Positions 20,301 through 31,300 of a DNA stretch of 64,000 nucleotides are shown piece by piece. This DNA is from Drosophila pseudoobscura (Eukaryota > Arthropoda > Insecta > Diptera > Drosophilidae). Position numbers and translations under genes: made by a program. The notes beneath the pieces are model-generated. The model was not told the origin of the DNA. It worked only from the letters and a program-made list of their open reading frames with translations, and ran no database searches. Position 1 is the stretch's first letter; every line of letters begins with the position of its first letter. Location of the stretch: NCBI RefSeq assembly GCF_009870125.1, contig NC_046683.1, forward strand, positions 1 to 64,000, written 5' to 3'.

Positions 20301-21716
20301 TTCATTCCTCAAAGGCTTGACCGGCCAAGATACACAAAGCAGCTGGAAACTCACTTTCGGCCTCTCCAACAACAACTCTTGCAGCAGGCAGCACAACAAC
20401 AACTACTGCTGCCAACTTTAATCAGGCACGAGCAGCTTGAAATTGAACAACAGCGCCAACTCCGGGAGTCCCAAGCCAAGGAAGCACTTGTCGAACGGAA
20501 ACGCCTTGAACAAGAGCGTTGCATAGCCCTTGGTATCCCGCAGGAGAGACCCTCAATAATCTGGGTTAATTGTATGGCGCAATGTCTCAGAAGAGGAGAA
20601 ATGAATCGATTAGAAATGGCACAGAAGATTCGTTTTGAACCTGAATACATACAAAGGCTCATAATGACTCCGCTTGAACCGCACGAACTCCCTCCGCCTA
20701 CTCCAGAGCAGCTTCTCGAAGAGCAGATGCAGTCCCTGCAGCAGCAGCTTGAGAAGGAACTCGACGACGAGATGGACGCAGCATTTGCCGCCGAAGAAAG
20801 CCGAGCCCGCACAAATCCGCACCAGGAAGCCTCATCTGTGTGTGTAGAAGCTGCACAACCAAAAGCTATGGCCACTCCAAAACCTGAAAGAAGACAAAAC
20901 ATCATCAATGCCAACCTGGATGGCAATAATTCTGCTTACCTTTATTTACAGGCAAATATCACAGCTACTGACGGCCTCTTGGTGCATCCAAGGCAAATCT
21001 GGCGCCCAGCAGTCCATCCGTTGGCCTGCCATCCTGCTGTAATCCCTATGGCTGCCTGCAGCGAGCGGCCTCCCACGCCATCTTCTATAAGGGCCTCGCC
21101 TACTGCCGGGATTGACCTGCGTATCCGGAATGACTCTCTGGCAACTTCTCCGAATCCGCTTCGCAGCCTGCAGCAGCCTATCTCTACTCCAAAACCTGAA
21201 AGAAGACGACAAATCATCAATGCCAATCTGGATGGCAATAACTCTGCTTACTTCTATCTACAGGCAAACGGCACAGATACTGACGGCCTCCTGGTGAATC
21301 CACGACGAAAGCGGAGGCGAGTAGTCCATCCGGTGGCCAGCTATCCTGTTGCGAATCCTCTGGCTGGGCGCAGCGAGCCGGCTGCAATGCTCCCTTCTGC
21401 ACGGGCCTCGTCCATTGCCGGTGCACATTTCCGTCCCTGGAATCGCCTTTTGACTGGCTCGCCAAATCCGCACCGCAGTGTATCCAGCATCCAACGAAGG
21501 CCTGTCCGACAGTTACAGCAGCCACTGGTGAATCTTCTTCTCATTGGCCTAATGCTCGATCCATGGCAGTTGCAGCAGTCCAATGACGTCACGTGGCATT
21601 TACTCAGACCGCTCCCAGGTCACCTGAAATTTCACCGCCGTCCAGTGCGCCAATGGTGGAAAGGCGCACACCGAAAGACACGCCCTCTGGAAGCATATAA
21701 GCGAAGCAATCTATAA
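17325..21716 (+). CDS. TART-like ORF2, endonuclease-reverse transcriptase with C-terminal extension (copy B)
   Basis: This is a 1463-residue polymerase that would nick or prime at the chromosome end and copy element RNA. The APE-type endonuclease covers about 50-280: catalytic N57 in WNACG, E84 in VIETR, D196/N198 in CGDWNAKHPWWG and S271-D272-H273. The reverse transcriptase covers about 530-860: KAPGMDQI, SYRPISLL, HQFGFR, D678 in FIDVSEAFD, GVPQGSVLGP and Y778-A-D-D. A post-RT region with APIWQYALPVWG follows. From about 1010 the protein is atypical: a Gln/Glu-rich predicted coiled coil (1011-1072), then two in-frame tandem copies of about 104 residues (about 1184-1287 and 1288-1391) and a basic end. 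The start ATG sits inside ATGAATAA, whose TAA ends ORF1, suggesting termination-reinitiation. No RNase H domain is seen. Confidence 0.95.
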   Translation: MNNYAEIPYTTNTISANNTANSLATNTINVNTNNLAHTTTATTGAQYNSSLKIVYWNACGLKNKILELELFMQRNNVDIMMVIETRITTNDPTTTITDNLTIKDYVLYTASHPSSRRKGGVAIYVKTGLKHIALEPITENFLQCAPIALTTNNNEVIALAPIYCPPTITWTEQHFKRLFKYMSELCYGSKFIVCGDWNAKHPWWGNVRSCKRGRVLMNTIHANTCLNVLATGGATHYPFDQRKRPSAIDLAVYAGINYDRIHTYSAVDLQSDHLPIFIDLGINGSTTVPVTKRRLLPSKANVKKFQDFLSQRINLNMEINSGEDIEDAIDILNQNIYNAAAAATSLINPRSHPRTGQLPLDRKTQKLLRIKWQHKREHMRRPTLETRRLYNAANHRLKKALRKAKNNQINNLFKKVDAQDRYRMQKLWRLTNTLKRQPEPNWPLKIPSSSGSREGYRWTKSSEEKAEAFVSHLEERFTPKLINSDEFRNSVVMECNEIAQLKRLTTKPAWLQRQQFGREYDVNRLPFRPISPNEVMMEIKSLQNKKAPGMDQINNRVIKALPQKVIIHLTNIYNCILRHGHFPKQWKCAAITMIKKPSKNANEVGSYRPISLLAGFSKIFETLLMKRMFECEDFEKAIPSHQFGFRREHSTEQQLARVTQYILDAYEKQLFCSAVFIDVSEAFDRVWHNGLLLKLAKLLPFTYYNVLKSYLADRTFIVNGNNGIRSRPGRICAGVPQGSVLGPVLYTVFTSDMPLPHLSEQNERIESNIYNNMMLSTYADDTIILCAKKEASTAVRTNQRYLEHFTAWASKWCISLNTSKTVHVLYTRRSIANGIGELSPKMYNEAIKSKPRHRYLGLIMDRKLVLHAHTTQLAIRVRAAAMRLNWIIGHQSRLSKRCKMVIYKQLIAPIWQYALPVWGALVCESQFCRVESAQNQLLRKIVKASRYTRNQVIRDAHNIDSAEETFDKASGRLAASLFRHPNLEAKRLIMQPFIPQRLDRPRYTKQLETHFRPLQQQLLQQAAQQQLLLPTLIRHEQLEIEQQRQLRESQAKEALVERKRLEQERCIALGIPQERPSIIWVNCMAQCLRRGEMNRLEMAQKIRFEPEYIQRLIMTPLEPHELPPPTPEQLLEEQMQSLQQQLEKELDDEMDAAFAAEESRARTNPHQEASSVCVEAAQPKAMATPKPERRQNIINANLDGNNSAYLYLQANITATDGLLVHPRQIWRPAVHPLACHPAVIPMAACSERPPTPSSIRASPTAGIDLRIRNDSLATSPNPLRSLQQPISTPKPERRRQIINANLDGNNSAYFYLQANGTDTDGLLVNPRRKRRRVVHPVASYPVANPLAGRSEPAAMLPSARASSIAGAHFRPWNRLLTGSPNPHRSVSSIQRRPVRQLQQPLVNLLLIGLMLDPWQLQQSNDVTWHLLRPLPGHLKFHRRPVRQWWKGAHRKTRPLEAYKRSNL
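20874..21497 (+). repeat. In-frame tandem duplication (312-bp unit) in ORF2 C-terminus
   Basis: The block beginning ACTCCAAAACCTGAAAGAAG occurs at 20874 and again at 21185, a period of about 312 bp. Both copies encode TPKPERR..IINANLDGNNSAY, a LYLQAN/FYLQAN motif and DTDGLLV or ATDGLLV. The later halves are more diverged. It is present in all six T copies, so it predates them. Confidence 0.88.
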
Positions 21717-21964
21717 AAATCAAATACTTACTCACTTACGGTGCGGCTTTATACTTCCCCTGAGGTTGCAGCAGCCTGATGAAATCACCGGGTCCATTGT
21801 TTTGACACCTGCTCAAGCCAACTTGTACAGACCCAATTCCATCCAGTGAGCTGATGATAGAGGTCCATACCTATATACATATACGTCCGCTGTAATTAAA
21901 TGGGCAAAAAAATTATAATTAATATAGCTTATATTTGTTAAATGTTATAATTTTTAATACTTAC
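21687..21964 (-). other. Two predicted antisense introns (copy B)
   Basis: Introns at 21964-21890 (75 nt) and 21739-21687 (53 nt) have the same donor and acceptor sequences as copy A, despite changes in the intron body. Confidence 0.45.
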
Positions 21965-22189
21965 CAAATGTAAACAAATGCACGTTGTTGCCAGAGTGTC
22001 TTGATTTCTTGTAATGTAAAGTTAAATGTCCCAACCATGTGTAATTAGTGGTTCAGCTGTTAAATAACAGCCGTTAAAAATATTTGTAAATGCGTTCAAA
22101 TGTAAATTGCGAAAACAAATAAAATTAGCTGAGGGTCACTGTGGCCAATCAGTCTTATTGTGCTCGCGCCGTCGACACACAACCACAAA
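21717..22189 (+). other. TART 3' UTR (copy B)
   Basis: This is 473 bp: the GCTGTTA/TAACAGC hairpin, AATAAA at about 22118 and a terminal CACAACCACAAA joined to the truncated copy C with only three A residues. Confidence 0.8.
22144..22154 (+). promoter_or_regulatory. CCAAT/initiator at 3' end (copy B)
   Basis: CCAAT overlaps TCAGTC (22149-22154), about 39 nt before the element end. Confidence 0.48.
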
Positions 22190-25022
22190 CGATGTAAATA
22201 GACTCCCGTTCAGGCCTATTTCCCCCAATGAAGTTATGATGGAAATCAAATCTCTGCAAAACAAAAAGGCTCCTGGCATGGACCAAATAAACAACAGAGT
22301 CATTAAAGCGCTACCTCAAAAGGTAATTATTCATTTGACAAATATTTACAATTGCATCTTGAGACATGGCCATTTCCCCAAACAATGGAAATGTGCTGCT
22401 ATTACAATGATTAAAAAACCGAGCAAAAATGCAAATGAAGTTGGCTCTTATCGACCGATTAGCCTTTTGGCTGGCTTCTCTAAAATCTTTGAAACCTTGC
22501 TCATGAAAAGGATGTTTGAATGCGAAGACTTTGAGAAGGCTATTCCCTCTCATCAGTTTGGATTCAGGAGAGAGCACAGCACGGAGCAACAACTGGCACG
22601 CGTTACACAGTATATTCTTGATGCATATGAGAAACAGTTATTTTGTTCTGCTGTATTTATCGACGTGAGCGAAGCCTTTGACCGAGTTTGGCATAATGGT
22701 CTACTACTTAAGCTAGCGAAGCTACTCCCGTTTACATATTACAACGTTTTAAAAAGTTACTTAGCAGATAGAACATTTATTGTAAACGGAAACAATGGAA
22801 TACGCTCGAGACCTGGAAGGATCTGCGCAGGAGTGCCCCAGGGTAGCGTCCTCGGCCCTGTACTCTACACAGTCTTCACGTCGGATATGCCGCTACCGCA
22901 CCTGTCAGAACAAAATGAAAGAATTGAGTCGAATATATACAACAACATGATGCTTTCTACTTACGCAGATGACACAATCATCCTATGTGCTAAAAAAGAA
23001 GCCAGTACAGCGGTTAGAACAAATCAGCGCTATCTTGAACACTTCACTGCCTGGGCTTCCAAATGGTGCATCAGCCTTAATACCAGCAAAACGGTCCATG
23101 TCCTCTACACAAGGCGATCGATTGCAAATGGCATAGGTGAGCTATCGCCAAAAATGTACAACGAAGCAATCAAAAGTAAGCCAAGGCATCGCTATCTAGG
23201 CTTGATAATGGACAGGAAACTTGTGCTACATGCCCATACCACCCAGTTAGCAATTCGAGTGAGAGCAGCAGCCATGAGACTGAACTGGATCATTGGTCAT
23301 CAGAGCCGGCTATCTAAAAGATGCAAAATGGTTATTTATAAACAATTAATCGCCCCAATATGGCAATATGCCTTACCTGTATGGGGAGCATTGGTATGCG
23401 AATCACAATTTTGCAGGGTAGAAAGCGCACAGAACCAACTCCTACGGAAAATCGTGAAGGCTAGCAGGTACACAAGAAATCAAGTTATCCGAGATGCACA
23501 CAACATTGACTCTGCAGAAGAAACCTTTGATAAAGCCAGCGGCAGACTAGCAGCTTCACTATTTCGCCATCCAAATCTGGAAGCAAAAAGACTCATCATG
23601 CAGCCATTCATTCCTCAAAGGCTTGACCGGCCAAGATACACAAAGCAGCTGGAAACTCACTTTCGGCCTCTCCAACAACAACTCTTGCAGCAGGCAGCAC
23701 AACAACAACTACTGCTGCCAACTTTAATCAGGCACGAGCAGCTTGAAATTGAACAACAGCGCCAACTCCGGGAGTCCCAAGCCAAGGAAGCACTTGTCGA
23801 ACGGAAACGCCTTGAACAAGAGCGTTGCATAGCCCTTGGTATCCCGCAGGAGAGACCCTCAATAATCTGGGTTAATTGTATGGCGCAATGTCTCAGAAGA
23901 GGAGAAATGAATCGATTAGAAATGGCACAGAAGATTCGTTTTGAACCTGAATACATACAAAGGCTCATAATGACTCCGCTTGAACCGCACGAACTCCCTC
24001 CGCCTACTCCAGAGCAGCTTCTCGAAGAGCAGATGCAGTCCCTGCAGCAGCAGCTTGAGAAGGAACTCGACGACGAGATGGACGCAGCATTTGCCGCCGA
24101 AGAAAGCCGAGCCCGCACAAATCCGCACCAGGAAGCCTCATCTGTGTGTGTAGAAGCTGCACAACCAAAAGCTATGGCCACTCCAAAACCTGAAAGAAGA
24201 CAAAACATCATCAATGCCAACCTGGATGGCAATAATTCTGCTTACCTTTATTTACAGGCAAATATCACAGCTACTGACGGCCTCTTGGTGCATCCAAGGC
24301 AAATCTGGCGCCCAGCAGTCCATCCGTTGGCCTGCCATCCTGCTGTAATCCCTATGGCTGCCTGCAGCGAGCGGCCTCCCACGCCATCTTCTATAAGGGC
24401 CTCGCCTACTGCCGGGATTGACCTGCGTATCCGGAATGACTCTCTGGCAACTTCTCCGAATCCGCTTCGCAGCCTGCAGCAGCCTATCTCTACTCCAAAA
24501 CCTGAAAGAAGACGACAAATCATCAATGCCAATCTGGATGGCAATAACTCTGCTTACTTCTATCTACAGGCAAACGGCACAGATACTGACGGCCTCCTGG
24601 TGAATCCACGACGAAAGCGGAGGCGAGTAGTCCATCCGGTGGCCAGCTATCCTGTTGCGAATCCTCTGGCTGGGCGCAGCGAGCCGGCTGCAATGCTCCC
24701 TTCTGCACGGGCCTCGTCCATTGCCGGTGCACATTTCCGTCCCTGGAATCGCCTTTTGACTGGCTCGCCAAATCCGCACCGCAGTATATCCAGCATCCAA
24801 CGAAGGCCTGTCCGACAGTTACAGCAGCCACTGGTGAATCTTCTTCTCATTGGCCTAATGCTCGATCCATGGCAGTTGCAGCAGTCCAATGACGTCACGT
24901 GGCATTTACTCAGACCGCTCCCAGGTCACCTGAAATTTCACCGCCGTCCAGTGCGCCAATGGTGGAAAGGCGCACACCGAAAGACACGCCCTCTGGAAGC
25001 ATATAAGCGAAGCAATCTATAA
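22190..25022 (+). pseudogene. ORF2 fragment: RT plus C-terminal extension (copy C)
   Basis: This fragment encodes about 944 residues covering the whole RT domain, including FIDVSEAFD and YADD, and the C-terminal extension. The endonuclease and the first 520 residues are missing. The RT motifs are intact, but the native start is lost. The frame continues upstream into the 3' end of copy B without an ATG, so expression would need an internal or non-AUG start. I treat it as a truncated pseudogene. Confidence 0.87.
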
Positions 25023-25270
25023 AAATCAAATACTTACTCACTTACGGTGCGGCTTTATACTTCCCCTGAGGTTGCAGCAGCCTGATGAAATCACCGGGTC
25101 CATTGTTTTGACACCTGCTCAAGCCAACTTGTACAGACCCAATTCCATCCAGTGAGCTGATGATAGAGGTCCATACCTATATACATATACGTCCGCTGTA
25201 ATTAAATGGGCAAAGAAATTAAAATTAATATAGCTTATATTTGTTAAATTTATAATTTTTTAATACTTAC
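24993..25270 (-). other. Two predicted antisense introns (copy C)
   Basis: Introns at 25270-25196 (75 nt) and 25045-24993 (53 nt); splice sites identical to copy A. Confidence 0.45.
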
Positions 25271-25499
25271 CAAATGTAAACAAATGCACGTTGTTGCCAG
25301 AGTGTCTTGATTTCTTGTAATGTAAAGTTAAATGTCCCAACCATGTGTAATTAGTGGTTCAGCTGTTAAATAACAGCCGTTAAAAATATTTGTAAATGCA
25401 TTCAAATGTAAATTGCGAAAACAAATAAAATTAGCTGAGGGTCACTGTGGCCAATCAGTCTTATTGTGCTCGCGCCGTCGACACACAACCACAAAAAAA
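25023..25499 (+). other. TART 3' UTR (copy C)
   Basis: About 477 bp, same variant as copy A. It ends CACAACCACA plus an A-run that merges with the A-rich 5' end of copy D. Confidence 0.78.
25449..25460 (+). promoter_or_regulatory. CCAAT/initiator at 3' end (copy C)
   Basis: TCAGTC at 25455-25460, positioned to drive the complete copy D. Confidence 0.48.
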
Positions 25500-25923
25500 C
25501 AAAACAAAAAACAAAAAAACACAAAAATGAAAAATAACTAAAACTCTAAAAAACACACAATTAATAAAATCAATTATAATTAAATCGCCCTAATTGTCCA
25601 CACAATTTGTTAACGTTTTTCAAAGCTGTTCGTACGTGAGCGTTTTTATTTTCTGACTATTTTTACCGTGGTAAAATTTTTTATGTAAAACCCGACGCGC
25701 ATGTATAAGTATTGCGAGTGTTTGTTCCGTGTATGTAAACGTATACGCATTAACATACATTTGTATGCGCTGAATAGCTTAATACTTACAAGACTTTTCG
25801 CGCCAAATTACACACCAATACATCGTCTATGTAAACGTATACGCGTTAATATAAATCCGTGTGCGCTGAATAGCTCTAATACTCATAAGATTACTCGCGC
25901 CCTGTAATTTTACACCAATACCA
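25500..25923 (+). other. TART 5' UTR (copy D)
   Basis: Same 96-bp tandem repeat and 68-codon uORF (25701-25907) as copy B, with the uORF peptide unchanged in length. The A-rich lead differs. Confidence 0.7.
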
Positions 25924-28317
25924 ATGAAACCCCGCCTTAAAACAAATACTATCAACATGGCATCAAACCGGGATATGTGTGAGAAAGAGAATCACTCAAT
26001 TTCAAATGATTTATTTCCCCCTCAAACGCAGCCATCTCCCCCGCATACACCGGCTGCTGAGCCAAGTGCGGTAGGAAATTCAAATGCAAATGCAATTGAT
26101 GCGCGGGTGGAAAGCGTGCAATATGAGGTTAAGGGGAAAAAAGTTGATCTAAATACCAACAAAGATGCAATTAGCATCTGCAACTCTGAATTTTCTTCGC
26201 CTAACGCCACTATGGACTGCTCTCCAATGGTATCCAGTATATCAACCCTCAGCGACGGGACCACTAATCATACCCAAATAAACGACAACAACAACAAGAC
26301 CCCTGGCCAGAGTACAATGGACAAAAATAATAAAGTAGAAACCAGACTAAATCCTTTGACAACCACGCCACCGCACAGGCCGCGTGTGGCTTCAACTCCC
26401 AAATCTACTGCAAAGAACCCTATATCAAAGGCAGGCAATAACTACCGAGTAGGAGATGCCCGGCATAGTACAACTCCGGCCACAAAACCAGGCCCCCTAT
26501 GCAGTAAAATAAGGAAAGTATTGCCCTTGACTCTGTCCCGACCCAAGCGTCCCCAATCTGTCACTGCTGCTATAGTGATGGAGGCGGTTAAAATGAATAT
26601 TGGGCCCACTATTGCGGCCAAACTGGCCAAAACTCTTTCCAAAACTGCGACGGCAGCAACAGCCGATGCAGGAGAAAGCAGACATCCCAGCGAAGCTATG
26701 GAAATGGATCCATACACACGGGATGACGCTGCAGAGATACCAGATGACTCAGCCTTGGGTCAGCAGCAACAACAGCAACAGCAGCAAACTCAGCAGAGCC
26801 ACCTGCAGGATCAGGGTCAGTTGCCGCATCAGCAGCAACAATACAAGGCAGCAGACCAGAAGGAACCTCAACGGCCTATCACAGAAACTAAAATACCAGC
26901 CATCTATCTGCATGACGTTTCTAACATACAGCCTTTAATAGAATCCCTTAACAACGCACCAGGGGAACAAAATAAATTTACCACTACCAGTGTAAGGGGT
27001 AACAAAATTAAACTGGACTGCGGCGATATGGAAACCTACAACAGAGTCATGGCCAAACTTGATGCAGACAATATAAATATGCATACACACCAGCTGCGCA
27101 AGGAACGTGGCTACCGTATCATCTTGAGAAATCTGCATCACTCTACTCCTTGCGATTGGATACGCAAATTAATTGGCGAGATGGGTCTTTCAGTGCGTTA
27201 TGTAAATGTAATTAAACATAGGCGCAGCCGCAAGCCGTTAAACATGTTTGAAGTTGAATTGGAACCAACCTTAGACAATGGTAATGACAAAATCCTATCA
27301 CTGACTACTATGGGAAACCAGGAAATTTCAGTTGAACGACAAATGAGACGCATTGACCCTGTTCAATGCCACCGCTGCCAATGCTTTGGCCACAGTAAAA
27401 ATTACTGTCGCCGAGCTTTTGTTTGCCAAAAATGTGCCGGGGCACACCCATCCACAGCGTGCGCCGAGGCTAAGATCCCAAATCCTAAATGTGCCAATTG
27501 TGGGGAAGGACATGTTGCCAGCTATAGGGGCTGCAAGGCGTTTAAGCAAGCCCAGGCAACACTCAAATCCTACCGGGCGCACATTGCTATTGGAAAACAA
27601 AAGCGGACAAACTGGCAGCACCAGAAGAATATCAACTCCACTCGGCAGAATGCAGCTTACAGCGGGGAAATAAACAAAAGCTTGAGATGGCAGCAGCGAA
27701 AACAAAAACACCACCTACCTAAACCACACCAAAACACGCAGCAGCAGCACAACAACAACAGCTCCCAGCCGACCAACAGCCAGAACATTAACAAGGCCCC
27801 AAAACGCCAGCTTTTTAGTCAACTTTTCAGCAACAACAATAAACTGTCCGTTGGCCAGCAGGAAAGCAACATCAGCAGGGCCCCTCGCGGGCATCACCAG
27901 CAGCAGCGAAAGACACAAAAGCCTGCGCCGGCTAACCTGCAGCAACAACATAACAACTCCCAACAGCCCACCATCAGCCGGTACACTAATAAGACGCCAA
28001 ACCTCCAGCCTTTTAGCAACAAAAATCAACCATCCGATGACCTTCAGGGCAACAGCATCAGCAGGCCACACTCCTCCTCTCGTGGGCATCAACAACAGCA
28101 GCGAGAGTCACAGAAGCACGCCCCCCAACCACAGCTATACCAGCAGCCTGGGGCCCCATATGTGAATGACCAGCTAATGCAGGTAGTGCACCAAAATCTT
28201 CTCCTTGTAAGTGAAATGGGCAAAAAAATGGATGCCCTTATAGATCTATTGCATACTTTTATTATCTCAAATAAAGGACAAACTATTTCCACCGCTAATG
28301 ACATTGTAAATGAATAA
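25924..28317 (+). CDS. TART-like ORF1, Gag-like protein (copy D)
   Basis: This 797-residue protein is one Gln shorter than copy B in the C-terminal CAG-type run. Differences visible by eye include KTPGQ for KSPGQ, EIPDDSAL for EIPGDSAL, AEAKIPN for AETKIPN, QESNIS for QENNIS and LQPFSNK for LQPLSNK. The homology region and all three zinc knuckles are unchanged, with knuckle Cys/His residues all present. The single length change is a whole codon, so the frame is preserved. It overlaps ORF2 at 28310-28317 through the same ATGAATAA. Confidence 0.93.
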   Translation: MKPRLKTNTINMASNRDMCEKENHSISNDLFPPQTQPSPPHTPAAEPSAVGNSNANAIDARVESVQYEVKGKKVDLNTNKDAISICNSEFSSPNATMDCSPMVSSISTLSDGTTNHTQINDNNNKTPGQSTMDKNNKVETRLNPLTTTPPHRPRVASTPKSTAKNPISKAGNNYRVGDARHSTTPATKPGPLCSKIRKVLPLTLSRPKRPQSVTAAIVMEAVKMNIGPTIAAKLAKTLSKTATAATADAGESRHPSEAMEMDPYTRDDAAEIPDDSALGQQQQQQQQQTQQSHLQDQGQLPHQQQQYKAADQKEPQRPITETKIPAIYLHDVSNIQPLIESLNNAPGEQNKFTTTSVRGNKIKLDCGDMETYNRVMAKLDADNINMHTHQLRKERGYRIILRNLHHSTPCDWIRKLIGEMGLSVRYVNVIKHRRSRKPLNMFEVELEPTLDNGNDKILSLTTMGNQEISVERQMRRIDPVQCHRCQCFGHSKNYCRRAFVCQKCAGAHPSTACAEAKIPNPKCANCGEGHVASYRGCKAFKQAQATLKSYRAHIAIGKQKRTNWQHQKNINSTRQNAAYSGEINKSLRWQQRKQKHHLPKPHQNTQQQHNNNSSQPTNSQNINKAPKRQLFSQLFSNNNKLSVGQQESNISRAPRGHHQQQRKTQKPAPANLQQQHNNSQQPTISRYTNKTPNLQPFSNKNQPSDDLQGNSISRPHSSSRGHQQQQRESQKHAPQPQLYQQPGAPYVNDQLMQVVHQNLLLVSEMGKKMDALIDLLHTFIISNKGQTISTANDIVNE

Positions 28318-31300
28318 TTACGCCGAAATACCGTATACTACAAACACTATTTCGGCCAACAATACAGCCAACTCTCTAGCTACTACCACCATAAATGTAA
28401 ATACAAATAACTTAGCTCATACCACTACTGCTACTACAGGCGCCCAGTACAACAGCTCTCTCAAAATCGTTTATTGGAACGCCTGTGGTCTAAAAAACAA
28501 AATTTTGGAGTTAGAACTATTTATGCAGCGTAATAACGTGGACATAATGATGGTTATTGAAACCCGCATAACCACAAATGACCCTACTACCACAATAACA
28601 GACAATCTAACCATAAAAGACTACGTACTGTATACTGCCTCACACCCTTCCTCCAGAAGGAAAGGTGGAGTAGCCATTTATGTCAAAACTGGTCTCAAGC
28701 ACATTGCACTTGAACCAATTACAGAAAATTTCTTGCAGTGTGCTCCCATCGCATTAACCACTAACAATAATGAGGTCATTGCTCTAGCGCCAATATATTG
28801 CCCGCCAACTATCACCTGGACGGAGCAGCACTTCAAAAGGTTATTCAAGTACATGAGCGAACTCTGTTATGGCTCCAAATTTATAGTTTGCGGGGACTGG
28901 AACGCTAAGCACCCATGGTGGGGAAATGTGCGATCCTGTAAAAGAGGCAGAGTTTTAATGAACACGATCCATGCAAACACCTGCTTAAATGTGTTGGCCA
29001 CTGGGGGAGCCACACACTACCCATTTGATCAAAGAAAAAGGCCCTCCGCTATCGATTTGGCAGTATATGCTGGCATAAACTATGACAGAATTCACACCTA
29101 TTCAGCAGTTGACCTGCAATCAGACCATCTTCCTATCTTCATTGACCTGGGCATCAATGGCTCAACGACAGTCCCGGTAACAAAGCGCCGACTTCTACCA
29201 AGCAAAGCAAATGTCAAAAAATTCCAAGAATTCCTATCGCAGCGTATCAATCTCAACATGGAAATAAACTCAGGAGAAGACATTGAGGATGCGATCGACA
29301 TTCTAAATCAAAACATCTACAATGCAGCGGCGGCTGCAACTTCACTAATAAATCCGCGTTCTCACCCACGCACAGGGCAACTACCACTAGATAGGAAAAC
29401 ACAGAAACTATTAAGGCTCAAATGGCAGCATAAAAGGGAGCACATGCGCAGACCCACCTTGGAGACGCGAAGGTTATACAACGCAGCAAATCATCGGCTA
29501 AAAAAGGCCCTTCGTAAGGCTAAAAATAACCAGATCAATAACCTTTTCAAAAAAGTAGACGCTCAAGATCGTTACAGAATGCAAAAACTATGGCGCTTAA
29601 CAAACACTTTAAAGAGGCAGCCAGAACCAAACTGGCCATTGAAAATTCCCAGCAGTAATGGTAGTAGAGAAGGCTATAGGTGGACAAAGAGTAGCGAGGA
29701 GAAAGCTGAAGCTTTTGTTTCACATTTAGAAGAAAGATTCACACCAAAACTAATAAACTCTGACGAATTTAGAAATAACGTAGTTATGGAGTGTAATGAA
29801 ATAGCGCAGCTCAAACGCTTAACAACTAAACCTGCCTGGCTTCAGAGGCAACAATTTGGGCGGGAATACGATGTAAATAGACTCCCGTTCAGGCCTATTT
29901 CCCCCAATGAAGTTATGATGGAAATCAAATCTCTGCAAAACAAAAAGGCTCCTGGCATGGACCAAATAAACAACAGAGTCATTAAAGCGCTACCTCAAAA
30001 GGTAATTATTCATTTGACAAATATTTACAATTGCATCTTGAGACATGGCCATTTCCCCAAACAATGGAAATGTGCTGCTATTACAATGATTAAAAAACCG
30101 AGCAAAAATGCAAATGAAGTTGGCTCTTATCGACCGATTAGCCTTTTGGCTGGCTTCTCTAAAATCTTTGAAACCTTGCTCATGAAAAGGATGTTTGAAT
30201 GCGAAGACTTTGAGAAGGCTATTCCCTCTCATCAGTTTGGATTCAGGAGAGAGCACAGCACGGAGCAACAACTGTCACGCGTTACACAGTATATTCTTGA
30301 TGCATATGAGAAACAGTTATTTTGTTCTGCTGTATTTATCGACGTGAGCGAAGCCTTTGACCGAGTTTGGCATAATGGTCTACTACTTAAGCTAGCGAAG
30401 CTACTCCCGTTTACATATTACAACGTTTTAAAAAGTTACTTAGCAGATAGAACATTTATTGTAAACGGAAACAATGGAATACGCTCGAGACCTGGAAGGA
30501 TCTGCGCAGGAGTGCCCCAGGGTAGCGTCCTCGGCCCTGTACTCTACACAGTCTTCACGTCGGATATGCCGCTACCGCACCTGTCAGAACAAAATGAAAG
30601 AATTGAGTCGAATATATACAACAACATGATGCTTTCTACTTACGCAGATGACACAATCATCCTATGTGCTAAAAAAGAAGCCAGTACAGCGGTTAGAACA
30701 AATCAGCGCTATCTTGAACACTTCACTGCCTGGGCTTCCAAATGGTGCATCAGCCTTAATACCAGCAAAACGGTCCATGTCCTCTACACAAGGCGATCGA
30801 TTGCAAATGGCATAGGTGAGCTATCGCCAAAAATGTACAACGAAGCAATCAAAAGTAAGCCAAGGCATCGCTATCTAGGCTTGATAATGGACAGGAAACT
30901 TGTGCTACATGCCCATACCACCCAGTTAGCAATTCGAGTGAGAGCAGCAGCCATGAGACTGAACTGGATCATTGGTCATCAGAGCCGGCTATCTAAAAGA
31001 TGTAAAATGGTTATTTATAAACAATTAATCGCCCCAATATGGCAATATGCCTTACCTGTATGGGGAGCATTGGTATGCGAATCACAATTTTGCAGGGTAG
31101 AAAGCGCACAGAACCAACTCCTACGGAAAATCGTGAAGGCTAGCAGGTACACAAGAAATCAAGTTATCCGAGATGCACACAACATTGACTCTGCAGAAGA
31201 AACCTTTGATAAAGCCAGCGGCAGACTAGCAGCTTCACTATTTCGCCATCCAAATCTGGAAGCAAAAAGACTCATCATGCAGCCATTCATTCCTCAAAGG

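Larger units (their letters stand above)
14494..22189 (+). mobile_element. TART: TART-like copy B, full length (7.7 kb)
   Basis: Complete element: 5' UTR of about 440 bp, ORF1, overlapping ORF2, 3' UTR. The 5' end follows copy A through a variable A/C-rich stretch (CACAAAAACA-type) that looks like an eroded terminal tag. The 3' UTR variant is shared with E and F. No long terminal or non-terminal repeats of the D. melanogaster TART type are visible. Confidence 0.92.
22190..25499 (+). mobile_element. TART: TART-like copy C, truncated in ORF2
   Basis: This copy begins within ORF2, just before the RT domain (at the codons for DVNRLPF). Its sequence groups with copy A by the 3' UTR variant and the shared Ile in SSIQRR. 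Confidence 0.9.

Noticed and set aside
22107-22189. Apparent N-terminal extension of copy C ORF2 (and similar at 33126 and 38598)
   Set aside because: These start at TTG or GTG inside the previous element's 3' UTR. Non-AUG starts of this kind are not credible in an insect transcript without evidence.
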